Source: Epiperipatus broadwayi
Taxonomy: Eukaryota; Onychophora; Udeonychophora; Euonychophora; Peripatidae
DNA length: 64,000 nucleotides
Assembly (NCBI GenBank): GCA_028023455.1
Contig: JAQFVV010006293.1
Coordinates: 4,726,127-4,790,126 of the forward strand
Direction of reading: 5' to 3'
The position numbers were made by a program, and so were the translations under genes. Below the pieces are notes generated by a model. It worked only from the letters and a program-made list of their open reading frames with translations, searched no databases and was not told the origin of the DNA. This document shows, piece after piece, positions 26,771 through 36,935 of the stretch. How positions within the stretch are numbered: the stretch's first letter is position 1; the number at the start of each line of letters is the position of its first letter.

Positions 26771-28068
26771 CATAATAATAATAATAATAATAATAATTTT
26801 TATTTATTTTATTTTATTATGAAACAAACAATAAATATAGAATACAGTGAGATAAATTCCATACAAAAAAATCTTAAGTGAGGAATTTAAATGTAACCAC
26901 TAAAACACTAATAAAATACAAAAAAGTATAAATATAATATAAAATATTAAAATCACACAGATATTACATTTGGTAATTCAACCATGGCAATAAATAATTA
27001 CAACATAACATGCAATATAAACAACAAATAAAATTACCGTTTAGTATAATATAACCAATGCCATAAATGCTTTTGAAAAATCAAATAACTAAAGTTCATT
27101 AAGTTCACAGAACAATCTCTTATAAATATATTAAATAATTTGAGACCATTATAATTAAATTGCTTCCTACTGGATGTTTTAAGAAAATTAGGTAAAGCCA
27201 GCTGATATTTAATAGATAAACAAGTATTTACAGCAGAAGATGTAGTATTCAAATGAATTTTCCTACAATAAATATCAAGAATTACTCTATACTTATACAA
27301 ATGGAAAACATCTAGTATATTATAAGTCCCATAAATATCTCTAACAGATATGGTATGTGTTCTTCCAAAAATAATATGCATTGTATAATTCTGTAAAACA
27401 GACAAAGTAGTCATTGCAAAAGTAGAACAGTTCCCCACACTAATATATTATAACATAAAGAAGCTTTAATAAGAAGAAATATATAAAGTAATCAAAGCTG
27501 ATGGAAAAAAAAATAGATAAATAGAAAAACTTATAATTTAATTTACATAAAGGAGAACAAAGAAAGTTATTATGGTTTGACCAGGATAGAGTGGAGTCAA
27601 TAAAAATACTTAGATAGTAAATATTATCAATGAACGAAATGCTAGCACAAGTACAAGTGCTATTACAATGCCAAAAATACTTATTACAAGTAGTAATGTT
27701 AAGTGAATGAATATTTGACTTATAAGAAAAAATAATAGCTTTTGTTGTATTCATATAAGTTGATAAACCATTAAAAGCTAACCATTTACTAATTAGGATT
27801 CAATCATCATTAATTATTTTTTCAGCAAAATTATATGAAACTGCAGCATAAGATAAAACAATATCATCTGCAAAACCATAAATCTTAGATTCTAAAGGTA
27901 AAGAAAATAAATCATTTATATAAATTATAAGTAAAATAGGATCCAAACTGAACCTTGTGGTATACCATGGTTAACTGTTATAAAAGAGCTTACAACACCA
28001 GAAATAATTGTTGCTTGTTTCCTATCTTTTAAGTGACTCACAAACTATAAAATAAATCCACCAAGTCG
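26771..28068 (-). mobile_element. LINE A, 3' part (left of Merlin insertion)
   Basis: Minus-strand LINE whose 3' terminus is an (ATT)n tail at about 26771-26798, the microsatellite tail usual for CR1/L2/Jockey-group elements. Coding homology runs from 27034 up to the Merlin boundary at 28069, where it continues on the other side at 31566. Confidence 0.8.
27034..28068 (-). pseudogene. LINE A reverse transcriptase, palm and C-terminal half
   Basis: On the minus strand: FVSHLKDRKQATII (just left of Merlin), VNHGIPQGSV (about 27945-27975), the catalytic box YGFADDIV (27858-27881), then WLAFNGLSTYMNTTKA at about 27730-27780, and after a frame change near 27440 the C-terminal block LQNYTMHIIFGRTH and LYKYRVILDIY. 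The last two correspond to the conserved LQKRALRII and LYKY segments of CR1/Jockey-type polymerases. Stops after DDIV and near 27440 show it is dead. Confidence 0.8.
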
Positions 28069-28119
28069 GTTGTCATCTGAACCTTCATGTCAGCCGCTAG
28101 AGGCGGGATTTCTAGCTAA
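28069..28119. repeat. Merlin left terminal inverted repeat
   Basis: Mirrors 31515-31565 with only one mismatch noticed (A/T after the first 12 bases). The GC-rich core CCGCTAGAGGCGG, in a T-rich region, is itself partly palindromic and could be a transposase contact site. Confidence 0.9.
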
Positions 28120-28399
28120 AAACACATTAATATAACGTTTCTGGGCCAGCAATTCTCTATTAATATTGACTTTTTTTTTTGTTTGTTTGTTTACAAAGTT
28201 TACTTTCTTTTCTGAATTATTTTTCCCAAATAATATTTTTGACGATGGTATAATAATAGTTGTTTTTTTTTTTTAATTTTTATTGACAAGAGGAGGGTCT
28301 TTTTTGGTGTGTGTTCAAATAGTAATTTGTGTTTTTTTTTTAAAATAGTATTACTGTTTTTGTAAAATTGGATTGCCGAAATTTAAGAGAGAACGGGTT

Positions 28400-29740
28400 T
28401 TTTTTGGATGGATCTTTAAATAATAATTGACGTTACTTTGATAGGTTTCCATTTGATTGCTGACATCAATTAGTATGAGGGGTGTTTTTGTGTATGATTA
28501 AATAATAATTTACATTACTTTGATAGGTTTACATTTGATTGTGGACAACAATTATCGGGAGAAGTGTTTTTTTTTTTTCGCGAGTGCGTGTGTATGTTTA
28601 AATAAAAATTAAAACCGTTACTTTTATCGGTTTACATTTGATTGACAACCGATATGACTTTCTTTCATTTATAAATTATGATTTTTTTTTCTACGAATAC
28701 ATATTTTTGACAATGGGACAATAATAGTTGTTGTTTGTTTAATCTTTATTGACAAAAGGTTGTTTTTTGGTGTAGTTTCAAATAGTAATTTGGGTTACAT
28801 TTAAATAATAAGTTACCGTCTTACTTTGATTGATTTACATTTGATTGACACTAATTATTGGGAGGGGTGTTTTTTTGTGTGTACGGTTGTAGACAACAAT
28901 TATTGGGTGAAGGGGTGGGTTAATCATTTAAACAATAGTAGTTTTAAGTTGCGGTCTTACTTTGATTGGTTTACATTTGATTGCCGATACTAATTATTGG
29001 GAAGGGTGTTTTTTTGTATGTACGATTGTAGACAACAATTATTGGGGAAAGGGGTGTAACTGTTTAAAGAGTAGTAGTTTACGTTACTTTTAGTGGTGGT
29101 GTACATTTGATTGCTGACAATAATTAGTGAGATGGGTGGATGTTTTTGGATGATGATTAAATACTAATTTACCTTCCTTTTTATTTTACATTTGATTTTC
29201 GACAACAATTATTTGGAGAAAGGGTTTTTTTTTGTTTGTGTATGTTTGGTAAATCAAAATTGAAGTTACTTTTATTTATTACATTTGATTGACAACCGAT
29301 TGACTTTTGTTTCGTTTATAAATTATTGTTTTGGTTTCCCAAAAACCTAATATTTTTGACAATGGGGCAATAATAGTTCTTAATTTGATTATTATTGACA
29401 AGAACGGATCTTTTTTGGTGTACGTTTAAATAGTAATTTGGGTTGTGTTTAAATAGTAATACTGTTTTTAAAAATTTAAGTGACAAAATTAAAGAAACAA
29501 TGGGGGGGGGGGGAGGGTTATGGATCTTTAAATAGTAATTTTCGTTACTTTAATTTGTTTACATTTGATTGACAATAATTAGTGGAAGGTGTGTTTTTGT
29601 GTATATTTAAATAATAATTTACATTTTTTGGTTAACAACAATTATTGTGTGTGTATGTTATGTTACTTTATTTATCAATTTGGTTAATAATATTTACTGG
29701 TAGACAAATTAAATTTACTTTTACAATAAGGTTTGCATTA
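28400..29740. repeat. Degenerate internal tandem repeat of the Merlin element
   Basis: A block of the form TTACTTTGATxGGTTTACATTTGATTG, then a GACAACAATTATTGGG-like block, then a T-run with GTGTGT, recurs about ten times with irregular 80-150-bp spacing. A larger duplication is visible too: a segment with GATTGACAACCGAT and TATAAATTAT...GACAATGG at about 28640-28780 recurs at about 29285-29400. It is strand-asymmetric, T/G-rich on plus. No ORF. Confidence 0.75.
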
Positions 29741-30252
29741 TATATATTTACCCCTAAATAATAAATGGATAATGTCACTCACCTACAGATTCTTTTGTTT
29801 TTCTTTTCTTTGTTGAAAAAATTATTTTAACAAATTTTGAAGATATGGTTTAAACAAATTTAGGTTTATTTATGTCAAAAATGTAACTCAACATGGAGAA
29901 ACCAATCAATGAAACTGAAACTGTCTGTGGAACGAAAAAAAAAATTGTAACAGAAATAAAATCTCTTTAATAACAGCTAAAAAAAAGTGGTTTTAATAAA
30001 TTAACTTACTTCCACATTTCTCTCTTCTTTGTTGATAAAATGACTTCAATAGTTTTAACAACAATTATTGTGTCTATTAAACTTTTTAACAAACAAAACT
30101 CGACCTCGAAACAAGAAATCAACACATGAACTGTAACATGCCCATGAAATGAAAAACAGTATAACAGAAACGAAATAATTTAAAAAACAGCATAAAACTA
30201 TTTCTGTTTTATCTGCATCTCAAATAATATTCTATTAAAAACATCTCCATCT

Positions 30253-30928
30253 TTATGAAGATGTTGCCGAAAGGAATTCACACAGGTAATTGTCTATTGA
30301 ACTTCTAGGTGTTCCACGCTGTTTTTTATTTTGTGATTTCAAACAGCCCCAAAGACGTTCGATGTTTTGTGTGTGAAAGCAGTCGGAGTAAATTGTGGAT
30401 CCGGGCTTGATATTTTCCTGTATGACTTGCAGAAGTGTGGCTGCAGATCGTGATGGAACAGGCATGGCAAAACATTCTCCAGTTTCTCTGCAAAAGCCAC
30501 CAAATATCCATTGCTGAGTAAGCACTCTTCCCTGGTGGTTCTTATGTCGACTGAACAGTGTTTCGTCCACCTCTACTATCAAACCTGATCCTCAAACTTG
30601 ACTGGAAGGTCTTGAAGCAAGGCTTTCACAACATAATTCACGGAGAGCTTCTTTCCATCTGGCTAATGAATCTCGAGACATTTCACTGTCATTAATGGCA
30701 CGCTGTATGGTCAACTTGTCATGGCTCCAGTAATGCAGCAAATGTAAAGACTTGATGAACAGCATTTGAAATCCCTCAAACCAGCTGCCTTTTCGAAGTG
30801 CACATTTCTTTCAGCAAGAACGAGACTTACAAATGAAAGTCCAAAGATCTTTATGGACCTCAAGTCTCATACATTCGCTGCACAAACATCTCTTTTCTTT
30901 TAGCAGGATGTTTTTCTGCTGTAGAAAT
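30253..30928 (-). pseudogene. Merlin transposase (ISXO2-like DDE), damaged
   Basis: The ISXO2/IS1016-like domain enzyme cuts and joins the element ends. Reading minus strand from about 30928: FLQQKNILLKEKRCLCSEC (N-terminal zinc-finger-like part), DLWTFICKSRSC, WFEGFQMLFIKSLHLLHYW, then the catalytic domain VEVDETLFSRHKNHQGR (first Asp), QQWIFGGFCRETGECF, STIYSDC (second Asp) and HTQNIERLWG (third acidic residue). Relative to the family, about 25-30 residues expected between SDC and HTQNIE are missing. Two in-frame TGA codons also interrupt it, after KSRSC and just before GSGLIVEVDET. The open part is 30253-30582. The family call is secure; activity is not expected. Confidence 0.85.
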
Positions 30929-31334
30929 GTTACAGTGCTGGCTTCCATGTCTGGTAATTCCCATATTTTCAGTTTTCAAATTTGCCATACTTTTTGTCTC
31001 GGAAAATTTCTCGCTGAAATGTGACTCAAAGTGTGATCTTTAAAATATTACCCTAACCCACCGTAATCGAAAATTTAGGAGGAATATAAATTTATGAGGA
31101 ACAATCACAATACTGGTAAAATTGTTAAAATGTAACAGTACATCAAATCGTCTTAAAATAAAAAAGGTATCAATGAAAATTTAAATAAATTTGACACAAT
31201 CAAATTAATACATCATCGTACAATATTGTTACAGCAAATACATAACACAGATTATGATATAGTGCATGACACAAACAACGACGGTATTTTCCTCTGCTTT
31301 TAGCATTGGAAAAAGCCACACCGCTAGCTGCTAA

Positions 31335-31480
31335 GCCGAGTTAACATTCTTTCTAGATTTTATCGTAGAAAGAAGACTTAACTCTGAGTTAACAGTCTAC
31401 CTTTTAGCATAGAAAGAAGACTTAACTCTGAGTTAACAATCTTTCTAGGATTTATTTTAGAAAGAATGCTTAAAGGCTTG
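31335..31480. repeat. Subterminal tandem repeat of the Merlin element, ~46-bp unit
   Basis: Three units sharing GAGTTAACA, a TCT-rich block and AGAAAGAAGACTTAACTCT lie 40-180 bp inside the right TIR. Each unit is partly self-complementary (GTTAA / TTAAC; TTTCTA / TAGAAA). Subterminal repeats of this sort may serve as transposase binding sites; that role is inference. Confidence 0.75.
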
Positions 31481-31514
31481 TGTGCGGCCATGGAAACGGC
31501 ATATTTCTAGAAAT

Positions 31515-31565
31515 TTAGCTAGAAATCCCGCCTCTAGCGGCTGACATGAAGGATCAGATGACAAC
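31515..31565. repeat. Merlin right terminal inverted repeat
   Basis: Inverted partner of 28069-28119. The host LINE sequence resumes immediately with the codons for LYSYDF on the minus strand. Confidence 0.9.
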
Positions 31566-31967
31566 AAGAAAATCATATGAATATAAATGCTTAAGTAAAA
31601 TTTTACGAGATACAGAGTCAAATGCCTTAGATAAGTCTAAATAAATAGCAATGGTTTTAAAATCTTTATCTATTGAAGTTGTTAAATTGTTTACATGACT
31701 ATAGAAAGTGTCCAATGTACTTCTACCGGAAATAAATCCATATTGATGTTCAGATAAAATATTTTTAAATAAAAATGATATCATTTTATCTTTAACCACC
31801 ATCTCTAACAATTTAGATACTACAAATATAATAGAAATTGATCTATAATTGTCAAGTTGTGCAAGAACACTCTTTCTAAAAACAGGTGTAATAAAACCAA
31901 CTTTCAAATAAGTAGGAAACAAACCAGCATTTAAAGGAAGATTAAACAAATAAACAAGAACAGGCAT
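31566..31967 (-). pseudogene. LINE A reverse transcriptase, N-terminal half
   Basis: Encodes PVLVYLFNLPLNAGLFPTYL, then ITPVFRKS, LDNYRSISIIFVVSKLLE (motif NYRPISxLPxxSKxxE), HQYGFISGRSTLDTF (motif QxGFxxGRST) and IYLDLSKAFDSV (RT motif A with catalytic Asp). Motif order and wording match CR1/L2/Jockey-group polymerases. The reading stops at the Merlin TIR. Confidence 0.88.
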
Positions 31968-32147
31968 GAAAGTTGATTTATTTTCGTTAAGAATCTTTGG
32001 TGTTTACCTATCTAGACAAGCAGAACGAACATTCCTTAAGCCTTAAGCAATCAATTATACTGGACAAATCCAAATCAGTAACATATGTATATAAAAAAGA
32101 ATTTAGACAAGAATCAGCAAAAAACAATTCTTGTACTGCTGTTCTAT

Positions 32148-32609
32148 CTATTGACAGATCTGAAAAAAATTAAACAAGTCAGCAACACATTTTTCATTAT
32201 TTTCTACTTCAATCAAATTATCGTTGTGTTTTATAAATTGAAATTGATTTGACAAAGGTTTCTTTATAAGAGAATTTATCAATTCCCATTTTAAAGAAAT
32301 ATTTTTATCATTAAAATATTTTTGATAATATTGAAATGTTAATTTTCGAATATCAGATTTAATCTCAGTATTTAATTTCTTCAAATTCATCAAATCTCCA
32401 TGCAAAGATTTTAAATGATTTCTTTGATTAATTTTATCAATCAAATCATTGGTTATCCAAACTGAGCGTTTTCGCTTTTTGCTAGTCAATTTAAAACTAA
32501 TCATAGATTTTGTAATTAAAAATTTATAAATATTCTGAAATTTTAAAAATGCTGAATCAACATCATGCAGAGCCAAAACATAATCCCAATTCTGATCAGA
32601 TAATAACAT
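32148..32609 (-). pseudogene. LINE A endonuclease-RT linker
   Basis: An open stretch with VWITNDLIDKINQRNHLK, the conserved W(I/F)TxxLxxxIxxRNxL segment that follows the endonuclease domain in these LINEs, then a Lys-rich helix and FQFIKHNDN. It lies between the endonuclease remnants and RT in the right order. There is a stop between it and RT at about 32040-32150. Confidence 0.7.
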
Positions 32610-32619
32610 TTTTAGTTTG

Positions 32620-32905
32620 TTATGGATAACTTATTAACATATAAATTAGTATTTACATGCTGGCTATAATTTAATAATTTCAACACAGTTGCAAAATGAT
32701 CTGAAATAAAAATACACCACTTGAACATGAGGACACATGAGGAGAAAGAATACTTGAATAGCTATATTAAACGCTGTTCTTCAATGGAACTCCAAGATTC
32801 AATTAAAATTATCACATCATAAAAACTGGCAGAAAAACCATTTAAATATACAACAAATTCATTGAAATTAGATCTAACACTTCGTATATTCATATGAAAA
32901 AAATG
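32620..32905 (-). pseudogene. LINE A endonuclease, internally deleted
   Basis: The first codons near 32905 give HMNIRSVRSNFNEF and DVIILIESWSS, the N-terminal strand (NIRSL) and catalytic E-x-W/T motif of APE-type endonuclease. Only about 100 bases later comes ISDHFATVLKL, the catalytic SDHF motif at the domain's C-terminus. About 150 residues between are missing. Confidence 0.75.
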
Positions 32906-32908
32906 ATA

Positions 32909-32953
32909 CTACTACTACTACTACTACTGCTGCTTCTGCTACTACTACTACTA

Positions 32954-32988
<35 letters not shown>
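32909..32988. repeat. (TAC)n / (TTA)n microsatellite: 3' tail of LINE B
   Basis: TAC units with CTG/CTT variants are followed by about 11 TTA units, running into CAATTCAATATTTATTAAG, the 3' end of LINE B read on the minus strand. The 5' edge of LINE A abuts the far side. Confidence 0.9.
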
Positions 32989-33326
32989 ATTCAATATTTA
33001 TTAAGTGCACTTCAACACCTCCGCTTTGATAGAAATACACTATTACAAAATGATGTTGCAAAAATCAAAACAAATTATATACTATATCATTTACATATAT
33101 TATCTACGACATTTTGTAATACATTTCAATTCCTTTTTAATATTAGTAACAAAACAATTATAAAAAATATCTATATTAATACATTTTTGGTTATATATTT
33201 TTCGCATCCTATTAGATGATTTGTTTAAAAATGAATTACTACAAAGTATATGTTTCTCTTAATAAATAGATAGGTAATTTTAATCTATTGTAGATATATA
33301 ACCACTAATATAATTTTTTCCATCAA

Positions 33327-34780
33327 CTAATTTTTTAACATTATCATGTCTTTAATTATTCTTCTGACATTCAATATTGATTCAACATTTATATTTTCTC
33401 TCTTTATTAATCTAATAAATCTTTTCTCCATATTATCAACTCTCAATTTAATATAAATTAAATCCAGATTCCACATAATAAAACCATATTTGAACAAAGG
33501 AACAATAAGAGAACAGAATAACATATATTTACTATAAGGAGAAAGATCTCTTCCATATTTCAAGATACATTTCATTTGCTTATAATCTTTATTTATAATA
33601 TGCTTTACATATGCACTAAATGTAAATTGCTTACACAATAGGATCTCTAAATTAGAAACAACTTCTTTATAATCAATATAATCTTCTTCAATTCTATGAT
33701 AATATACTGAGACTTCTTAGTTTTATTAGTATAACTAACAATACTTGTTTTGCTTACATTTATCTGCATGTTATTAAATTTGCACCATTCATTAAAATGT
33801 TCAATATTTTTTCTTTAAAATTCAACATGATCCTCATAGATGTTAATTCTTTTAAATAATTTACAATCATCAGCATAAGTAAGTATCATGCATTTTAAAT
33901 ATTTTGACCATGTCACACATAAAGACATTAAAGAGTAATGACATCAATACTCCACTTTGTAGTATCCCTATCACATTAAAAAAAAAAAACCAGACCTATT
34001 TTTATTTATACAAATAAAAGAGACTTCATTATTCAAATAATTTTTAAACCATGCTGCTAAATGAGAACTAAATTCTAGCATTTCAAGTTTATAAATCAAA
34101 CAACCATGTGACACTCTATCAATTGCCTGTTACATATCAAAATGTACAACATCAAGTTGCAACTGGTTAAAGAATGCATGTGTAATATGATCAGATATTA
34201 CAATTAAATTAGTATCAACAAATTTACCTAAAAGAAACTCATGCTGAAAACAGGCATACTTTAACCACGTGATATAATATTATTAAATATACATCTCTCG
34301 TAAATTCTAGCAAAAGGTGACAGAATGGAAATAAAACCAAGATCATATTTATTTTCTACTTTGTTTATAGGTATAAAATTAGCTATTTTAAAAATGTCAG
34401 GATTAATACATTAATTAGTAGATAAGTTGATGATATACTGTAAAAGAGCTGCCAAACAATCAGAACAATCCTTAATAATAAATTTAGAAATATTATCATA
34501 TCCCAGAGAATATTTTGATTTAAGAATATGAATTGCATTAATTACTTCAGTAATTGATATTTTACTAACGACTATATTCCACTAACTTACATTTTCAAAC
34601 TTAGCATCTAACAAATAATTATCAGTTGAATTTGAATAAATAGTTGAAAAATGATGATTTAAATGATTCAAAAAATTTTCTCACCAGTAATTCTCATATT
34701 TTTAATATAATATCAAAACATTTGAGGATTCTGTTTAAAACTATTTTCAATATTATTTAAATTATCATAATCCATCTACA
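33327..34780 (-). pseudogene. LINE B reverse transcriptase remnant
   Basis: On the minus strand and across frames: HGCLIYKLEMLEFSSHLAAW (about 34050-34110), WFKNYLNNEVSF, the catalytic box TYADDCKLF (about 33855-33885), INVSKTSIVSYTN, then FKYGFIMWNLDLIYIKLRVD and NMEKRFIRLI (33400-33500), the C-terminal thumb block with a V-x-N-x-E-x-x-x-R-F-I-R pattern typical of Jockey/CR1-type RTs. Many stops. The segment near 34750 (YDNLNNIENSFKQNPQMF) is the linker before RT. Confidence 0.75.
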
Positions 34781-35345
34781 CAATTCTTCAGGGAAGTTGA
34801 GGTTTGTGTGAAAGTCTGAGTTCAAATCCTTTATATATTGCATATATATGTTCAGATATGTGTAAGCCTGTACAGTGTATTAAATTACATATTGAAACAT
34901 AGTGCATTAAAGGTCTGCCCATCCCTCACATATGTATGTAAAATGGACTATTCTACAGTACATGAGGGGGAAGAATGTGGGATTTGAATGTTCCATCATC
35001 AGATTTTTAATAAAATGGATGGCTGAAGAGTTGTGGGTTGGTGTAATTTGAAGCCTGTCCATTAAAGTAAGAAGATTGGCTATCTTAATATAAAACTGAG
35101 CACTGTTGTATATATGTGTGGAGATGGTAATATGGACAAACTGATGAGTGCTGGTTTAGCACAAAATATGTATACTGGTCATTATTTATATTTTCAACAT
35201 GTGTGTGATCAGGTCGGTCAGCAATATGAGATGGTGTGGAGAATTGAGGGTCGTGTGAAGGCCCAAGTTAAAATCCCTTATATATCACATATATATGTGC
35301 AGGTATGTGTAAGCCTGTACAGTGTATTAAAATAGATATTTATTA
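34780..35345. repeat. Dispersed repeat (copy 2) inserted in LINE B
   Basis: It separates two parts of LINE B coding sequence. 34990-35110 matches the right arm of the foldback at 21368-21490 (ATCTGAT/ATCAGAT, TGTCCATT, GGCTATCTTAATATAAA). 35100-35340 matches the region after it. Inside is an ~83-bp direct repeat, 34801-34883 and 35249-35331, both ending GTGTAAGCCTGTACAGTGTA. The first of these carries GAGTTCAAATCC, a B-box-like string. The 73-codon ORF at 35114-35335 is part of the repeat. Confidence 0.7.
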
Positions 35346-35960
35346 TTGTTTATCTGTAAGCATCTACCTGGAATATATTTTCTAAACAAATTTTGTAGGA
35401 TATCAATAAATTTATTAGCAGCCATATTTGGATCAGTTTCTGTTTAAATTACATTCCAATCAAAATCTCTCAAGGTTTTATATAAACCACAATAATCACC
35501 ATGATTATAATCTCTAAAATTAATTTTAATCAGCATTACAGATTAATAAATGGCATCTATTATAACATTTAATGGTGGATGTTATGAATCAGGAGATATT
35601 AAAGCCTCATTAGCCACCTGACATTTCAAATTATCTTTACTACTAAAAACAAGTTCCAATACTTTCGCCTTAAAATTGATAATATTATTTATGCTGTATT
35701 AATTTAATTAAATCCGTAAACTTTTTAATTTTATAAAGTTTAGCATCATATGCATATTTTATATTACATAATAATAATCATCTGCATTAAAACCACCTGT
35801 TAAAACAATGTTATGTTTATAATTTATTAGAAACTCTTCAACCTTTGTCAAATATTCATCTAATTCATAATATAACAAAGTGGATCGTAAATATCTTGTA
35901 CATATTAAAATCTTTTTTACGTTTTAACGTCATTTCAATCCAATACAAAGAAATAGGGGA
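35346..35960 (-). pseudogene. LINE B endonuclease and linker remnant
   Basis: Minus-strand blocks: ELDEYLTKVEEFL followed by NIVLTGGFNADD at about 35770-35860 (the endonuclease GDFN motif with its Asp changed to Gly), ALVFSSKDNLKCQV (about 35620-35660), INFRDYNHGDYCGLYKTL and DFDWN (about 35465-35530), and ANKFIDILQNLFRKYIPGR (about 35365-35425). This is the normal order from endonuclease to linker. The substitution in GDFN and the stops mean it is inactive. Confidence 0.68.
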
Positions 35961-35999
35961 ACCTGGGGTGATGGTATTTATCATCATCAACCCCATTTA

Positions 36000-36601
36000 A
36001 TAAAAAATATAAAATTAAATATAAAAGGAATGAAATGAAAGAAATGAGCACAAGAGACCAGAAAGTAAAACTAATTGTAAGTTTATCAGCATTACAGAAA
36101 TGAATAATAAATCATTCATCATCATGAACAATCAAAATATAAAATCAACAATCAATTTTATGACTGGATTTGAAATGGATATACTATAGATCAGATTAAT
36201 TATTTAACCACTGCCAAGCTGATGGCAGCAATACAACACAAAATTTAAATGCATAGACTCATGTGATAATCCAACAGAATATAAAAAAATTAAATAATGC
36301 TGAGATACTGAAACATGCTGATCATCATCAATGGTCTGGCCACTTAGTACCACTAATGTATTCACCAACTATAAACTTAATTTCTAATAATAAAAATTAT
36401 AAATAAAATGTAGTGCATGGACTTAAAAGGATATATCTTAGCACCAACCAGAATCATCTGGATGTCTTTAACACTAAACATAAACTTCAATTCATATAAC
36501 TAACTGTTATCCAATAATAATAATAAAAATAATAATAATAGCAACAACAATATCACAATCAACAACAATAACAACAATAATACAATATTTTATTTTTACT
36601 A

Positions 36602-36605
<4 letters not shown>
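36000..36605. other. AT-rich sequence ending in (AAT/AAC)n
   Basis: No coding motif. A trinucleotide tract of AATAAT and CAACAA units at about 36510-36585 resembles another LINE tail but nothing upstream of it is recognisable as a LINE. Confidence 0.5.

Positions 36606-36606
<1 letters not shown>

Positions 36607-36660
<54 letters not shown>
36607..36660. repeat. (TA)n dinucleotide repeat
   Basis: About 27 TA units directly before the purine tract. Confidence 0.97.
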
Positions 36661-36663
<3 letters not shown>

Positions 36664-36736
36664 AACCAAAAAGGAAGAGGAGAGGGGGGTGGGGAAGGAA
36701 AAGGAAAAGAATAAAAAAGGAAAAGAAAAGATTACG

Positions 36737-36767
<31 letters not shown>

Positions 36768-36935
36768 AAAGAGAGATAGAAGAGAAGGAAAAAAGAAAAT
36801 GAAAGAAATAGCAATAATATGTAGTGGAGAGAGATGGAAGGAGAAGAAAAAATGAAATGATTTGAAATGGATGAGATGATAAAAGAAATGTGAAAGAGAG
36901 ATGAGAAATGATATGAAAAGAAATGAAATGAGAGA
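36664..36935 (+). repeat. ~270-bp polypurine tract with (GA)n
   Basis: The plus strand is almost wholly A and G, including AGGAAGAGGAGAGGGGGGTG, a (GA)n run at about 36743-36768, and later GAAATGAAAG-type units. The minus-strand Ser/Phe-rich ORF over it (36605-37006) is a composition artefact. Such tracts can form triplex (H-DNA) structures. Confidence 0.85.

Larger units (their letters stand above)
28069..31565 (-). mobile_element. Merlin-type DNA transposon inserted in LINE A
   Basis: A 3.5-kb element with near-perfect terminal inverted repeats of about 50 bp (28069-28119 and 31515-31565). The outer part reads GTTGTCATCTGA and the inner part GCCGCTAGAGGCGGGATTTC. LINE A's reverse transcriptase is cut precisely here: LYSYDF ends on the right and FVSHLKDRKQ resumes on the left. 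Flanking 8-mers CAAGTCGG (left) and CAAGAAAA (right) share only four bases, so a target duplication of 8-9 bp, usual for Merlin, is eroded or absent. The transposase is on the minus strand at the right third; the left half is non-coding. Confidence 0.85.
31566..32905 (-). mobile_element. LINE A, 5' part (right of Merlin insertion)
   Basis: Minus-strand continuation of LINE A: RT fingers (31566-31967), EN-RT linker (32148-32609) and endonuclease fragments (32620-32905). It ends abruptly next to the microsatellite at 32909. The order and orientation with 26771-28068 show one original insertion split by the transposon. Confidence 0.85.
32989..36000 (-). mobile_element. LINE B: decayed non-LTR retrotransposon
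   Basis: Minus-strand LINE. The 3' end is at 32989 next to its microsatellite tail, with RT C-terminus 33327-33640, RT palm 33700-34280, RT N-terminal/linker parts to about 34780, a foreign repeat at about 34780-35345, then linker and endonuclease remnants 35346-35960. It is a different and more degenerate family member than LINE A. Confidence 0.78.

Noticed and set aside
28400-29740. Possible CRISPR-like array
   Set aside because: Repeats are diverged, spacing is irregular, the context is a eukaryotic DNA transposon, and no cas-like gene is present.
34840-34880. tRNA gene suggested by a B-box-like GTTCAAATCC
   Set aside because: No cloverleaf, anticodon stem or A box could be fitted around it; kept only as a hint of SINE origin.
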